From contig JBBPZD010000265.1 of NCBI GenBank assembly GCA_038199265.1, forward strand, positions 1 through 10,860: a stretch of 10,860 bases of DNA, given 5' to 3'. This DNA comes from Allobranchiibius sp038199265 (GTDB lineage Bacteria > Actinomycetota > Actinomycetes > Actinomycetales > Dermatophilaceae). The number at the start of each line of letters is the position of its first letter. Within the stretch, counting starts at the first letter, position 1. Below are positions 1-6,088 of this stretch, one piece after another. The notes beneath the pieces were generated by a model. It ran no database searches, had not been told where the DNA came from, and saw only the letters and a list, made by a program, of their open reading frames with translations. The position numbers and the translations under genes are program-made.

Positions 1-265
1 GCCCGAGCGGGCGCTGCGCCGTCCACACCCCGAAGCCTGCGATAGCGGCCACGGCAGCTGCGACGACGGCGCCCATCAGGAAGTTCCGCGGGCGCTGCTG
101 GCGGGACGCGCGGGAGATCCGCGCCCAGTCCATGTCGTTCGCCGGCTCGGCGTGAACTGCAGCTCGGTGCGCGTTGAAGAACTGCGCTACCGGGTCATCC
201 TCGTACGCCGGTTCCGGCATGTGGTCGGGAAGAGACGGCGCCACGAACCTGTCTTCGTCGGTCAT
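1..265 (-). CDS. Putative anti-sigma factor / single-pass membrane protein (N-terminal part, truncated by window edge)
   Basis: The first 88 codons are visible, from ATG at 265-263; the rest lies beyond the left edge. The start overlaps the stop of the upstream sigma-factor gene in an ATGA arrangement, so the two are very likely translationally coupled. Residues 1-60 are hydrophilic, acidic at first and then Arg/Gln-rich. Residues about 62-83 (FLMGAVVAAAVAAIAGFGVW) form a clear hydrophobic helix, so the protein would sit in the membrane with a short cytoplasmic N-terminus and its main domain outside. No HxxxCxxC zinc anti-sigma motif is present in the visible part. Position directly after an ECF sigma gene suggests it restrains that sigma factor. 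This rests on context only; an unrelated membrane or exported protein is possible. Confidence 0.7.
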   Translation of the reverse strand, partial: MTDEDRFVAPSLPDHMPEPAYEDDPVAQFFNAHRAAVHAEPANDMDWARISRASRQQRPRNFLMGAVVAAAVAAIAGFGVWTAQRPLG

Positions 266-840
266 CGAACATCCTTCAGATGCGCAGCCAGCAACTTGCG
301 GCCATCGTAGAGATCTCGTTTTATGGTGCCCTCGGACTTGCCGAGCTGACGGGCGACCTGAGCCACCGACAGATCGGCGTAATAATGCAACAGCACCGTC
401 ATCCGTAGCCTGGCTGGGAGAGACTCCACCGCATTCTGCACTGTCATCCGGGTCGCGGCATCCGGCTCCGGGGCCGCGACATCGAGGTCGGCCGGCTGAC
501 CGGCCGCGTATTTGTCGTACGCCGCGGATTCGCGACCGCGCTTGCGCCAGTGGTCGCGCACCTGGTTTGCCACGGTGGTGTAGAGCCACGGTCGCGGCTC
601 GGACACGTCGCCCCAGTGCCCGATCAAACGGATGAAAGCTTCGGTGACGAAGTCGTGCGCGAGGTCGCGGTCACCCACCAACGACGTCGCCCAGCCGACC
701 AGGCGACCGAAGTGCGCGTCGTACACCTCGCGCACGTCGATGTCAGTCGCCGTCTCCCCACGAGCCACCGTCCTGCGGTCCTCCCCGTTGTTCGAGCCGT
801 CCGGACGCCGAGCCGGCGCCAGTAGGGAGGAGGCGGTCAT
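262..840 (-). CDS. ECF-family RNA polymerase sigma factor (sigma-70 region 2 + region 4)
   Basis: Alternative sigma factor that directs RNA polymerase to a stress or envelope regulon. Region 2 spans about residues 38-103 (YDAHFGRLVGW...DLAHDFVTEAFIRL, then the region 2.4-like RPWLYTTVANQVRDHWRKR). A linker of about 25 residues rich in Ala, Asp and Pro follows. Region 4 spans about 128-188, with the helix-turn-helix in DLSVAQVARQLGKSEGTIKRDL. No C-terminal extension domain is present, so this is a minimal ECF protein. Start: ATG at 840 gives 192 aa, but its upstream GGGGG sits only 1-2 nt away. GTG at 768 (codon 25) has GGGAGGA about 10 nt upstream and gives 168 aa, starting closer to region 2; that start is a serious alternative. 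The gene is coupled by ATGA overlap to a downstream membrane protein. An ECF-type promoter at 850-875 suggests autoregulation. Confidence 0.93.
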   Translation of the reverse strand: MTASSLLAPARRPDGSNNGEDRRTVARGETATDIDVREVYDAHFGRLVGWATSLVGDRDLAHDFVTEAFIRLIGHWGDVSEPRPWLYTTVANQVRDHWRKRGRESAAYDKYAAGQPADLDVAAPEPDAATRMTVQNAVESLPARLRMTVLLHYYADLSVAQVARQLGKSEGTIKRDLYDGRKLLAAHLKDVR

Positions 841-849
841 ACCCCCTGT

Positions 850-875
850 GACGCCGCAAGCACCGCACGGGTTGG
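850..875 (-). promoter_or_regulatory. Candidate ECF-type promoter for the sigma-factor gene
   Basis: On the minus strand CCAACC (875-870) is followed by exactly 16 nt and then CGTC (853-850). This resembles the AAC-type -35 and CGTC -10 of many actinobacterial ECF promoters with a 16-nt spacer. Transcription would start around 842-846, just before ATG 840 or about 75 nt before GTG 768. It fits autoregulation by the sigma factor. Short motif, so inference. Confidence 0.45.
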
Positions 876-884
876 TGCTTGCGG
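854..884. repeat. Perfect 11-bp inverted repeat over the sigma-factor promoter
   Basis: CCGCAAGCACC (854-864) and GGTGCTTGCGG (874-884) are perfect reverse complements around a 9-nt centre. The repeat covers the -35 element and the whole spacer of the proposed ECF promoter, so it looks like an operator; as RNA it could fold as a hairpin. It lies in the 80-bp gap between the divergent sigma and acyl-CoA synthetase genes. The repeat is flanked by two copies of the 12-mer CCCCTGTGACGC, at 843-854 (overlapping the left arm by one base) and 894-905. Confidence 0.6.
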
Positions 885-909
885 CTACGCAAACCCCTGT
901 GACGCTGGT

Positions 910-920
910 TACATTCGAGT
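910..920 (+). promoter_or_regulatory. Probable -10 box for a leaderless acyl-CoA synthetase transcript
   Basis: TACATT at 910-915 ends 5 nt before ATG 921, and there is no Shine-Dalgarno sequence. In actinobacteria a TAnnnT box placed this close to the start codon commonly means transcription begins at the A of ATG. No good -35 is visible. Confidence 0.4.
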
Positions 921-2717
921 ATGCCGCCTACGAATCAGCACGCTACCGCGAAGCCCGCAGACGACTTTCGCACCGCGCGCGACCACCTGCAAGCCCACCG
1001 CACCGACTACGACGCGGCGATAGCCGGGTACTCGGCGCCGATCCTGCAGTACTTCAACTGGGCTGTCGACTGGTTCGACCTGATCGCCGCCGAGCCCGAT
1101 TCAAGTGACCGCGCTGCCCTGACCATCGTCGACCAAGGTACCGATGCCGACTCGGACCGGCGCTCCAGTTATACCTATGCACAGCTCTCGGCACGATCCC
1201 AGCAGGTCGCAGGATGGCTTGCGGACAATGGCGTCCGCGCCGGGGACCGGGTCCTGCTGATGCTCGGAAACCAGGTGGAACTGTGGGAGAGCTTGCTCGC
1301 CTGCATCCGACTCGGCGCAGTCACGATTCCGGCAACGACATTGTTGACCTCGGCTGACCTGCGCGACCGGATCCAACGCGGCGCAGTGAAACACGCAATC
1401 GTGGCAAGTTCGTCGACGAAGGCCTTCGAAACGGTTCCCGGAGAGTTCACCCGCATCGCCGTCGGAGACCACGCCGCCGCCGGGTGGCTGCGTTACGGCG
1501 ACAGTTCCACCCACACGGGCACAGTGCCCGCAGCGCAGACCGGTGCGCATGACCCGATGCTCGTCTACTTCACTTCTGGGACGACGGCCGCGCCCAAGTT
1601 GGTCACGCACACCCACGCTTCGTACCCGGTGGGACACCTGTCGACGATGTACTGGATCGGCCTGCAACCCGGTGATGTGCACGTCAACGTCAGTTCACCC
1701 GGCTGGGCCAAACACGCATGGAGCTGCGTGTTCGCGCCCTGGAACGCAGGCGCCACGGTGCTCATGGTCAACCAGCCACGGTTCGATGCCCAGGGCCTGT
1801 TGCGCACCCTGGAACAGGAGCGGGCCACGACATTCTGTGCGCCGCCGACGGTCTACCGGATGATGGTGCAGACCGATCTGGCGTCATGGAGCAATCGGCT
1901 GTCGCTGCGCGAGATGGTGGGGGCTGGTGAGCCGCTGAACCCCGAGGTGATCGAGCAGGTGCGCACGGCGCTCGGGATCACAGTGCGGGACGGCTTCGGA
2001 CAGACCGAGACCACGGCGCAGATCGGCAACACCCCCGGCCAGCGGCTGGTGCCCGGGTCGATGGGGCGGGTGCTACCCGGCTACGACGTGGTGCTGGTCG
2101 ATCCGTTGTCCGGTGACGAGACCGGAAATGAGGAGGGCGAGATCTGCCTCCGGCTCACCGGGCCGTTGGGGCGACCGGTTGGGTTGATGGTCGGCTACGA
2201 CGGCGACGAGGAACGCACTGCTGATGCCATGCGCGGCGGGGTTTATCACACCGGCGACGTGGCAGTTCGTGACGAGAGCGGCTATGTCACCTACGTCGGG
2301 CGCTCGGATGATGTCTTCAAAGCCTCGGACTACCGCATCTCGCCGTTCGAGCTCGAGTCGGTACTGATCGAGCACCCGGCGGTGGCCGAGGCGGCTGTTG
2401 TGCCCTCACCCGACCCGACGCGGCTGTCGGTACCGAAGGCTTTCGTCGTCCTCGCCGACGGTCACGAACCGACCGCTGAGACAGCCCGCGACATCCTGGC
2501 GTACTGCCGCGAGCACCTTGCGGCGTACAAGCGGATCCGCCGCCTGGAGTTCGCAGAACTTCCCAAGACGATCTCCGGGAAGATTCGGCGAGTAGAGCTG
2601 CGGTCGCGCGAGCGCGACCAACAGAGCGACGGCACGCCAGACAGCAGGTCGGGCCCGATGGAGTTCTGGGAGTCCGACTTCCCGGACCTCAAGGCTCCGT
2701 CCGACTCACCGGACTGA
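921..2717 (+). CDS. AMP-dependent acyl-CoA synthetase (medium-chain / acetyl-CoA-synthetase-like)
   Basis: Adenylate-forming enzyme that activates a carboxylic acid with ATP to an acyl-AMP and transfers it to CoA, in the cytoplasm. It has 598 residues, usual for the family. Motifs: P-loop A3 YFTSGTTAAPK (216-226); A5 GFGQTETT (358-365), the adenine/AMP site; A7 YHTGD (442-446); hinge and A8 region GRSDDVFKASDYRISPFELE (460-479); A10 LPKTISGKIRR with catalytic Lys554. In A8 an Asp (470) stands where most family members have Gly, giving KASDYR rather than KSSGYR. The C-terminal 35 residues are a hydrophilic tail beyond the fold. The Trp-rich stretch PGWAKHAWS (260-268) resembles ACSM-type enzymes; substrate cannot be set by eye. 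The next gene begins 6 bp downstream, so they are co-transcribed. No SD precedes the start; a TAnnnT box suggests a leaderless mRNA. Confidence 0.92.
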   Translation: MPPTNQHATAKPADDFRTARDHLQAHRTDYDAAIAGYSAPILQYFNWAVDWFDLIAAEPDSSDRAALTIVDQGTDADSDRRSSYTYAQLSARSQQVAGWLADNGVRAGDRVLLMLGNQVELWESLLACIRLGAVTIPATTLLTSADLRDRIQRGAVKHAIVASSSTKAFETVPGEFTRIAVGDHAAAGWLRYGDSSTHTGTVPAAQTGAHDPMLVYFTSGTTAAPKLVTHTHASYPVGHLSTMYWIGLQPGDVHVNVSSPGWAKHAWSCVFAPWNAGATVLMVNQPRFDAQGLLRTLEQERATTFCAPPTVYRMMVQTDLASWSNRLSLREMVGAGEPLNPEVIEQVRTALGITVRDGFGQTETTAQIGNTPGQRLVPGSMGRVLPGYDVVLVDPLSGDETGNEEGEICLRLTGPLGRPVGLMVGYDGDEERTADAMRGGVYHTGDVAVRDESGYVTYVGRSDDVFKASDYRISPFELESVLIEHPAVAEAAVVPSPDPTRLSVPKAFVVLADGHEPTAETARDILAYCREHLAAYKRIRRLEFAELPKTISGKIRRVELRSRERDQQSDGTPDSRSGPMEFWESDFPDLKAPSDSPD

Positions 2718-2723
2718 GACCCG

Positions 2724-3341
2724 GTGGAACTGCGTGAGGCCATCCGGCGGCGGCGGATGGTGCGCCGCTTCGACCCCTCCCAGCCCGTGCCCTCGGCTGT
2801 GCTGGCCCGGGTACTGGAGTTGGCAGTGCGCGCACCCAGCGCGGGATTCAGCCAGGGCTGGGACTTCGTCGTGGTGCGCTCCGAGCAGGACCGCGCGGCT
2901 TACTGGACCGCGACGACCGACCCTTGTTCACCTGCGGACGCCTGGCTACGCGGGGTTTCGGGGGCGCCTGTCCTGATCCTGTGTTGTTCGGACAAGGAGC
3001 GGTACCTGGACAGGTATGCCGAACCGGACAAACCCTGGCCCGACCGCAGCGAGGATCATTGGCCGGTGTCCTACTGGGACGTCGATACGGGCATGGCGGC
3101 GATGTTGATGTTGCTCGGCGCAGTCGACGAAGGGTTGGGCGGGCTGTTCTTCGGGGTGCCCGGCGACCGGATGGCGGCCGTGCACGAACTGTTCGCCGTT
3201 CCGGCCACCCATCATCTGGTCGGAGTCATCGCGTTGGGCTACCCGGCCACAGATCGTCCCAGCGCAAGCACCCGCACGAGAGAACGCCGTCCTTCGGGCG
3301 AGGTTTTCCACGACGGCCATTTCGGCACCCCGCTGATCTGA
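2724..3341 (+). CDS. Nitroreductase-family FMN oxidoreductase
   Basis: FMN-dependent NAD(P)H oxidoreductase of the nitroreductase superfamily, 205 aa, normally a cytoplasmic homodimer. The start is GTG at 2724, the first start after the upstream stop. N-terminal AIRRRRMVRRFDPSQPVP (6-23) is the typical Arg-rich FMN-phosphate site. RAPSAGFSQGWDFVVV (36-51) is the second FMN block. YWDVDTGMAAMLMLLGAVDEG (117-137) is the dimer helix, followed by GLFFGVPGD and the C-terminal LVGVIALGYP (165-174). The natural substrate is unknown; quinones, nitroaromatics and flavins are usual for the family. The 6-bp gap to the acyl-CoA synthetase suggests one transcript, possibly linking redox chemistry to that acyl-CoA product, which is inference. 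Confidence 0.9.
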   Translation: MELREAIRRRRMVRRFDPSQPVPSAVLARVLELAVRAPSAGFSQGWDFVVVRSEQDRAAYWTATTDPCSPADAWLRGVSGAPVLILCCSDKERYLDRYAEPDKPWPDRSEDHWPVSYWDVDTGMAAMLMLLGAVDEGLGGLFFGVPGDRMAAVHELFAVPATHHLVGVIALGYPATDRPSASTRTRERRPSGEVFHDGHFGTPLI

Positions 3342-3484
3342 GGCGTTGCCGCATCCAGTCCTCGCCATACTGTGCTTGACGGGTACGTCCTGGCGACCGG
3401 ATCGAAGTGGGCGTGGGTGACCGATCCGCGGCACATCTGCTCGAAATGGCCGGGGCCGGGCCGCGCGCAAATCAGACCTGAGGA

Positions 3485-3516
3485 AGCGCTTGCTCCGCTT
3501 GCGAGCGTGAAGCGCT
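3485..3516. terminator. Possible bidirectional terminator hairpin between convergent genes
   Basis: AGCGCTT (3485-3491) pairs with AAGCGCT (3510-3516), and inside it GCTC (3492-3495) pairs with GAGC (3503-3506) with a 3-nt bulge. It overlaps the last codons of the minus-strand small membrane gene and lies 144 bp after the nitroreductase stop. There is no clear T-run, so factor-independent termination is uncertain. The rest of 3342-3514 shows no gene I can support. Confidence 0.4.
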
Positions 3517-3742
3517 ACTTGTCGCCGCGTCTCCTTCTGAACAAACTGTCGAAATCAACGGTTTGACCGGCGGCAACACCCGACGCGAAGCCGATTGCGA
3601 TCCACAGCACGAGATTGCCGGTCAGCGAACCGATCAGGACGCCCATCAACAGGCCCATGACGAGCCCGTAGCTCGCGTTACGCGCTCTGCGGCGATCGAA
3701 CTGCTGCGGCCCGCGAGGATCTCTACTTTTTCCCTGGTCCAT
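3515..3742 (-). CDS. Small two-helix membrane protein, function unknown
   Basis: 75 aa from ATG at 3742. Residues 1-22 are polar and basic (FDRRRARNAS). Two hydrophobic segments follow: about 25-41 (YGLVMGLLMGVLIGSLT) and 43-59 (NLVLWIAIGFASGVAAG), joined by a one- to two-residue turn. Regularly spaced glycines (GxxxG-like) suggest tight helix packing. The tail FRRRRGDK is strongly basic. By positive-inside reasoning both ends would be cytoplasmic, giving a hairpin. It follows the alpha-hydroxy-acid oxidase gene by 28 bp on the same strand and is probably co-transcribed, but nothing ties it to that enzyme functionally. No strong SD is seen. I do not recognise a named family. Confidence 0.7.
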   Translation of the reverse strand: MDQGKSRDPRGPQQFDRRRARNASYGLVMGLLMGVLIGSLTGNLVLWIAIGFASGVAAGQTVDFDSLFRRRRGDK

Positions 3743-3770
3743 CGATCCGACGATACGGATACCCCGTGAA

Positions 3771-4832
3771 TCAGTCGATACGGGTGACCAGCGACCGGTC
3801 GAGCTGGGTGAGATCGGTCGCGCCAGCCAGGCCCATCAGGTGCGCGAGTTCCGCGCGCAGCCCGGTCAGCAGTTCGGCCACGCCGCCCGCTCCCCCGTCA
3901 GCGAGCGCCCACAACGCGGGTCGCCCGACGAACACCGCTGACGCACCGAGGGCGAGCGCTACCAGTGCGTCCCGCCCTCCGCGTACTCCACCGTCGACGA
4001 TCACCGGCACCCGGTCGCCGACTGCCTCCACCACTTCGCCCAAGGCATGCGACGGCGCAATGGCGCCGTCCAACTGTCGTCCGCCATGGTTGCTGACCCA
4101 GATCGCGTCGGCGCCGGCCCGGACGCAGGCCACCGCGTCATCACCGCGAAGGACTCCCTTGACGATCACGGGTAGCCCGCTGAGGTCGGCAAGCCGCTCG
4201 ATGTCAGCCATCGTCTGCCGTGGGGTCTGATCGATCAGCGGCCAAGGATCGGCCACGTCGACGGGGAGGTGCTGGCGGACACCGATCAGGCTGAGATCCT
4301 CGCCCAGCGGCAACGGACGCACCTGCCCGGCGCGCGGCCGGTAGCCGACGTACGGCGTGTCACCCGTGAGGACCAGCGCGGTCGCCCCCGCCGCCGCAGC
4401 GCGCAGGATGAGTGCGTCGCTGATCGACCGGTCGTGCATCAGATAGACCTGGAACCACCATGGGTTGCCGCCGAACTCCTGCGCCACCTCCTCGATCGGG
4501 ACGGTCGAGCGACTCGACAGCACAAACGGCGCACCGCTGGCTGCTGCACCTCGTGCCGTCGCTGCCTCCCCCTCCGGATGCATCAACCGGTGGAACGCCG
4601 TCGGGGCGATGCCGACGGGCGTCTGCCAACTGCCGAACAGCTGCCTCGATGTGCTGATCTCGGATACGTCACGCAAGACCCTGGGGCGCAGCTGCCATCC
4701 GTCCCAGGAGGTCTCAGCCTCGGCTGCACTTCGATGGTCACCCGATCCCCGCGAGATGTAGTGCCAGATAACCGGGTCGAGACTGCGCTGCGCCGCACTC
4801 TGAAGGTCCCGTAGCGCATCCCTCATCGACAC
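3771..4832 (-). CDS. FMN-dependent alpha-hydroxy-acid oxidase/dehydrogenase (lactate/glycolate oxidase family)
   Basis: Oxidises an L-2-hydroxy acid to the 2-keto acid using FMN in a TIM barrel; 353 aa, a normal length. By alignment from memory with spinach glycolate oxidase the catalytic set is complete: Tyr25, Tyr130 (WWFQVY), Asp158 and Arg165 (TGDTPYVGYR), Lys225 (VIVKGV), and His249 and Arg252 in SNHGGRQLDGA. The phosphate-binding parts DGGVRGGRD (280-288) and VGRP (302-305) are present. At the substrate-entrance position (Trp108 in glycolate oxidase) this protein has Arg108 (LSSRSTVPIEEV), so its substrate may not be glycolate. Whether O2 or quinone is the electron acceptor cannot be told; there is no membrane segment. 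The start is GTG 4832, with ATG 4826 two codons later as an equal alternative; neither has a good SD. An inverted repeat lies 28 bp upstream. Confidence 0.9.
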   Translation of the reverse strand: MSMRDALRDLQSAAQRSLDPVIWHYISRGSGDHRSAAEAETSWDGWQLRPRVLRDVSEISTSRQLFGSWQTPVGIAPTAFHRLMHPEGEAATARGAAASGAPFVLSSRSTVPIEEVAQEFGGNPWWFQVYLMHDRSISDALILRAAAAGATALVLTGDTPYVGYRPRAGQVRPLPLGEDLSLIGVRQHLPVDVADPWPLIDQTPRQTMADIERLADLSGLPVIVKGVLRGDDAVACVRAGADAIWVSNHGGRQLDGAIAPSHALGEVVEAVGDRVPVIVDGGVRGGRDALVALALGASAVFVGRPALWALADGGAGGVAELLTGLRAELAHLMGLAGATDLTQLDRSLVTRID

Positions 4833-4859
4833 AGGCGGTCACCGACGTCAAAAGAGTGT

Positions 4860-4880
4860 GCGAACACGGCCACTGTTCGC
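4860..4880. promoter_or_regulatory. Candidate operator: 7-bp inverted repeat upstream of the hydroxy-acid oxidase
   Basis: GCGAACA (4860-4866) and TGTTCGC (4874-4880) are perfect reverse complements with a 7-nt centre, 28-48 bp upstream of the GTG at 4832. Size and position suit a dimeric repressor site. The half-sites resemble the actinobacterial LexA box (CGAAC-N4-GTTCG), but the centre is too long. The remaining intergenic DNA (4833-5076) holds no gene I can support. Confidence 0.4.
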
Positions 4881-5076
4881 TCGTCGTTCTGGTGGGACGT
4901 GCGTGGGCAAGGGGACATCAGACCTCCGAGGACAGACGGGACCGCAACGAAAACCTACTCGTGCTCGCCGACAATCGAAATAGCCTTGCGCCAGTGAGTC
5001 GACCCAGCTGCCAGCCAAGCACGACTGCTCATCGAAACGGGCTGCCCGCATTGCGGTTTGGGTCAATTATCCGATC

Positions 5077-5088
5077 TAACCTGTGCGC
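5077..5088 (+). promoter_or_regulatory. -10 box for a leaderless nuclease-lipoprotein transcript
   Basis: TAACCT at 5077-5082 is followed by 6 nt and then ATG 5089, the classic actinobacterial spacing in which the start codon is also the transcription start. No SD exists, which supports ATG 5089 over GTG 5083. A weak TTGCGG (5051-5056) is the only -35 candidate and is slightly too far. Confidence 0.5.
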
Positions 5089-6069
5089 ATGGTTGTGTGG
5101 TTCCCCCAAGTATCTACTGCTCCTCAACGACGCACCCAGGCCATCTTCGGGGCTGTCAGCATGTCGATCGTGATGGTGTCGCTCGCAGCATGTGACGGGC
5201 AGGTCGGCGCGCCGTCTTCGCTCTCATCCGATGCATCCGCCACCAGCCCGCGATCGAGCAACCCGGCTCCCTCGCAGTCCTCCAGTAGCCCGGTCCAGTC
5301 CAGCAGTACGAGCCCGAGCTCCAGCACGTCCGTCGCCTCGCCCAGCTCCGGGGCGGCCACGGGAGAAGCCGCGATCGGCGCTCTCGTACCGGTCATCAGC
5401 GTGATCGACGGCGACACGATTGCAGTGCGCATCGACGGCGAGCGGGTGAAGGTACGCCTCATCGGCGTCGACACTCCCGAGACCCGCAAACCCAATACCC
5501 CTGTGCAGTGTTTCGGCCCCCAGGCCAGCAGCAGGATGCAGAGCCTGGTGCAGAGCCGCAGCGTGCGGTTGCAGGCCGATCCGACTCAGGGTGATCGGGA
5601 CAGGTACGACCGCTTGCTTCGGTACGTCTTCACGCCAGATGGTCGCAACGTCGCCCAGGTGCTGATCGCCGGAGGTTTCGGGCGTGAATACACCTACAGC
5701 AGTGCTTACGGGTTCCAGGGCCTGTTCCGTGCCGCGCAGGCGACCGCCCAGAGGACCAGGAGCGGCCTGTGGGGTGCGTGCCCATCGTTCGGCGCACCTC
5801 AGAGCGGCTCGACGGCCAGCCCGACCTCGACGAAACGGTCGACCAACCAGCCCGCCACACCTGCCCGCCCCGTCGCACCCAGCACTCCGGTGAAACCGGC
5901 CGGAGCCTGCGACATCAAAGGAAACATCAGCTCGGAGGGCGAGAAGATCTACCACGTTCCCGGCGGCAAGAGCTATGGCCGCACCAAGATCACGCCGAGC
6001 AAGGGCGAGCGCTACTTCTGCAGTGAGTCCGAAGCTTCCGCTGCGGGCTGGCGCGCTGCCCGCGACTGA
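5089..6069 (+). CDS. Surface lipoprotein nuclease: thermonuclease (SNase) domain plus C-terminal 'sunset'-type domain
   Basis: 326 aa from ATG 5089 (328 from GTG 5083). A short basic N-terminus and hydrophobic stretch end in a lipobox LAAC with Cys35, so the protein is exported and lipid-anchored. Residues about 38-95 are a Ser/Pro/Thr-rich linker through the cell wall. The SNase domain spans about 100-231 with the full catalytic set by comparison with staphylococcal nuclease: Asp109 (VIDGDT), Arg123, Asp128 and Glu131 (VRLIGVDTPE), Arg175 (DRYDRLLRY). Cys141 and Cys231 could form a disulfide. After a second Ser/Pro/Thr linker comes a C-terminal module of about 52 residues (from 274) with Cys274 and Cys311, CDIKGNIS, EKIYHVPGG and RYFCSESEASAAGWR. 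This is the small module I recall being called the sunset domain, often attached to actinobacterial SNases. Expected role: Ca-dependent degradation of extracellular DNA or RNA at the cell surface. Confidence 0.9.
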   Translation: MVVWFPQVSTAPQRRTQAIFGAVSMSIVMVSLAACDGQVGAPSSLSSDASATSPRSSNPAPSQSSSSPVQSSSTSPSSSTSVASPSSGAATGEAAIGALVPVISVIDGDTIAVRIDGERVKVRLIGVDTPETRKPNTPVQCFGPQASSRMQSLVQSRSVRLQADPTQGDRDRYDRLLRYVFTPDGRNVAQVLIAGGFGREYTYSSAYGFQGLFRAAQATAQRTRSGLWGACPSFGAPQSGSTASPTSTKRSTNQPATPARPVAPSTPVKPAGACDIKGNISSEGEKIYHVPGGKSYGRTKITPSKGERYFCSESEASAAGWRAARD

Positions 6070-6088
6070 GGTCCGACCGGTCAGGACC
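6070..6088. terminator. Weak inverted repeat between convergent genes
   Basis: GGTCC (6070-6074) and GGACC (6084-6088) flank the palindrome GACCGGTC (6075-6082). The site begins right after the nuclease stop and overlaps the stop of the opposing DUF1990 gene, which is only 11 bp away. A short hairpin is possible; there is no T-run, so a terminator role is a guess from position. Confidence 0.25.

Noticed and set aside
886..913. Second ECF-type promoter on the minus strand (TGTAACC-N17-CGTA)
   Set aside because: Spacer is one longer and the -10 is CGTA rather than CGTC; the 850-875 candidate fits better. It may still contribute.
3372..3566. Possible 64-codon plus-strand gene after the nitroreductase
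   Set aside because: No SD, runs across the hairpin and into the opposing gene's 3' end, and no family resemblance.
4860..4880. LexA (SOS) box
   Set aside because: The actinobacterial box is CGAAC-N4-GTTCG; here the distance between these half-sites is 9 nt.
4848..5066. Possible 72-codon minus-strand gene between the oxidase and the nuclease
   Set aside because: Cys/Arg-rich shadow-like composition, no start signal, and it overlaps the inverted repeat and promoter sequence.
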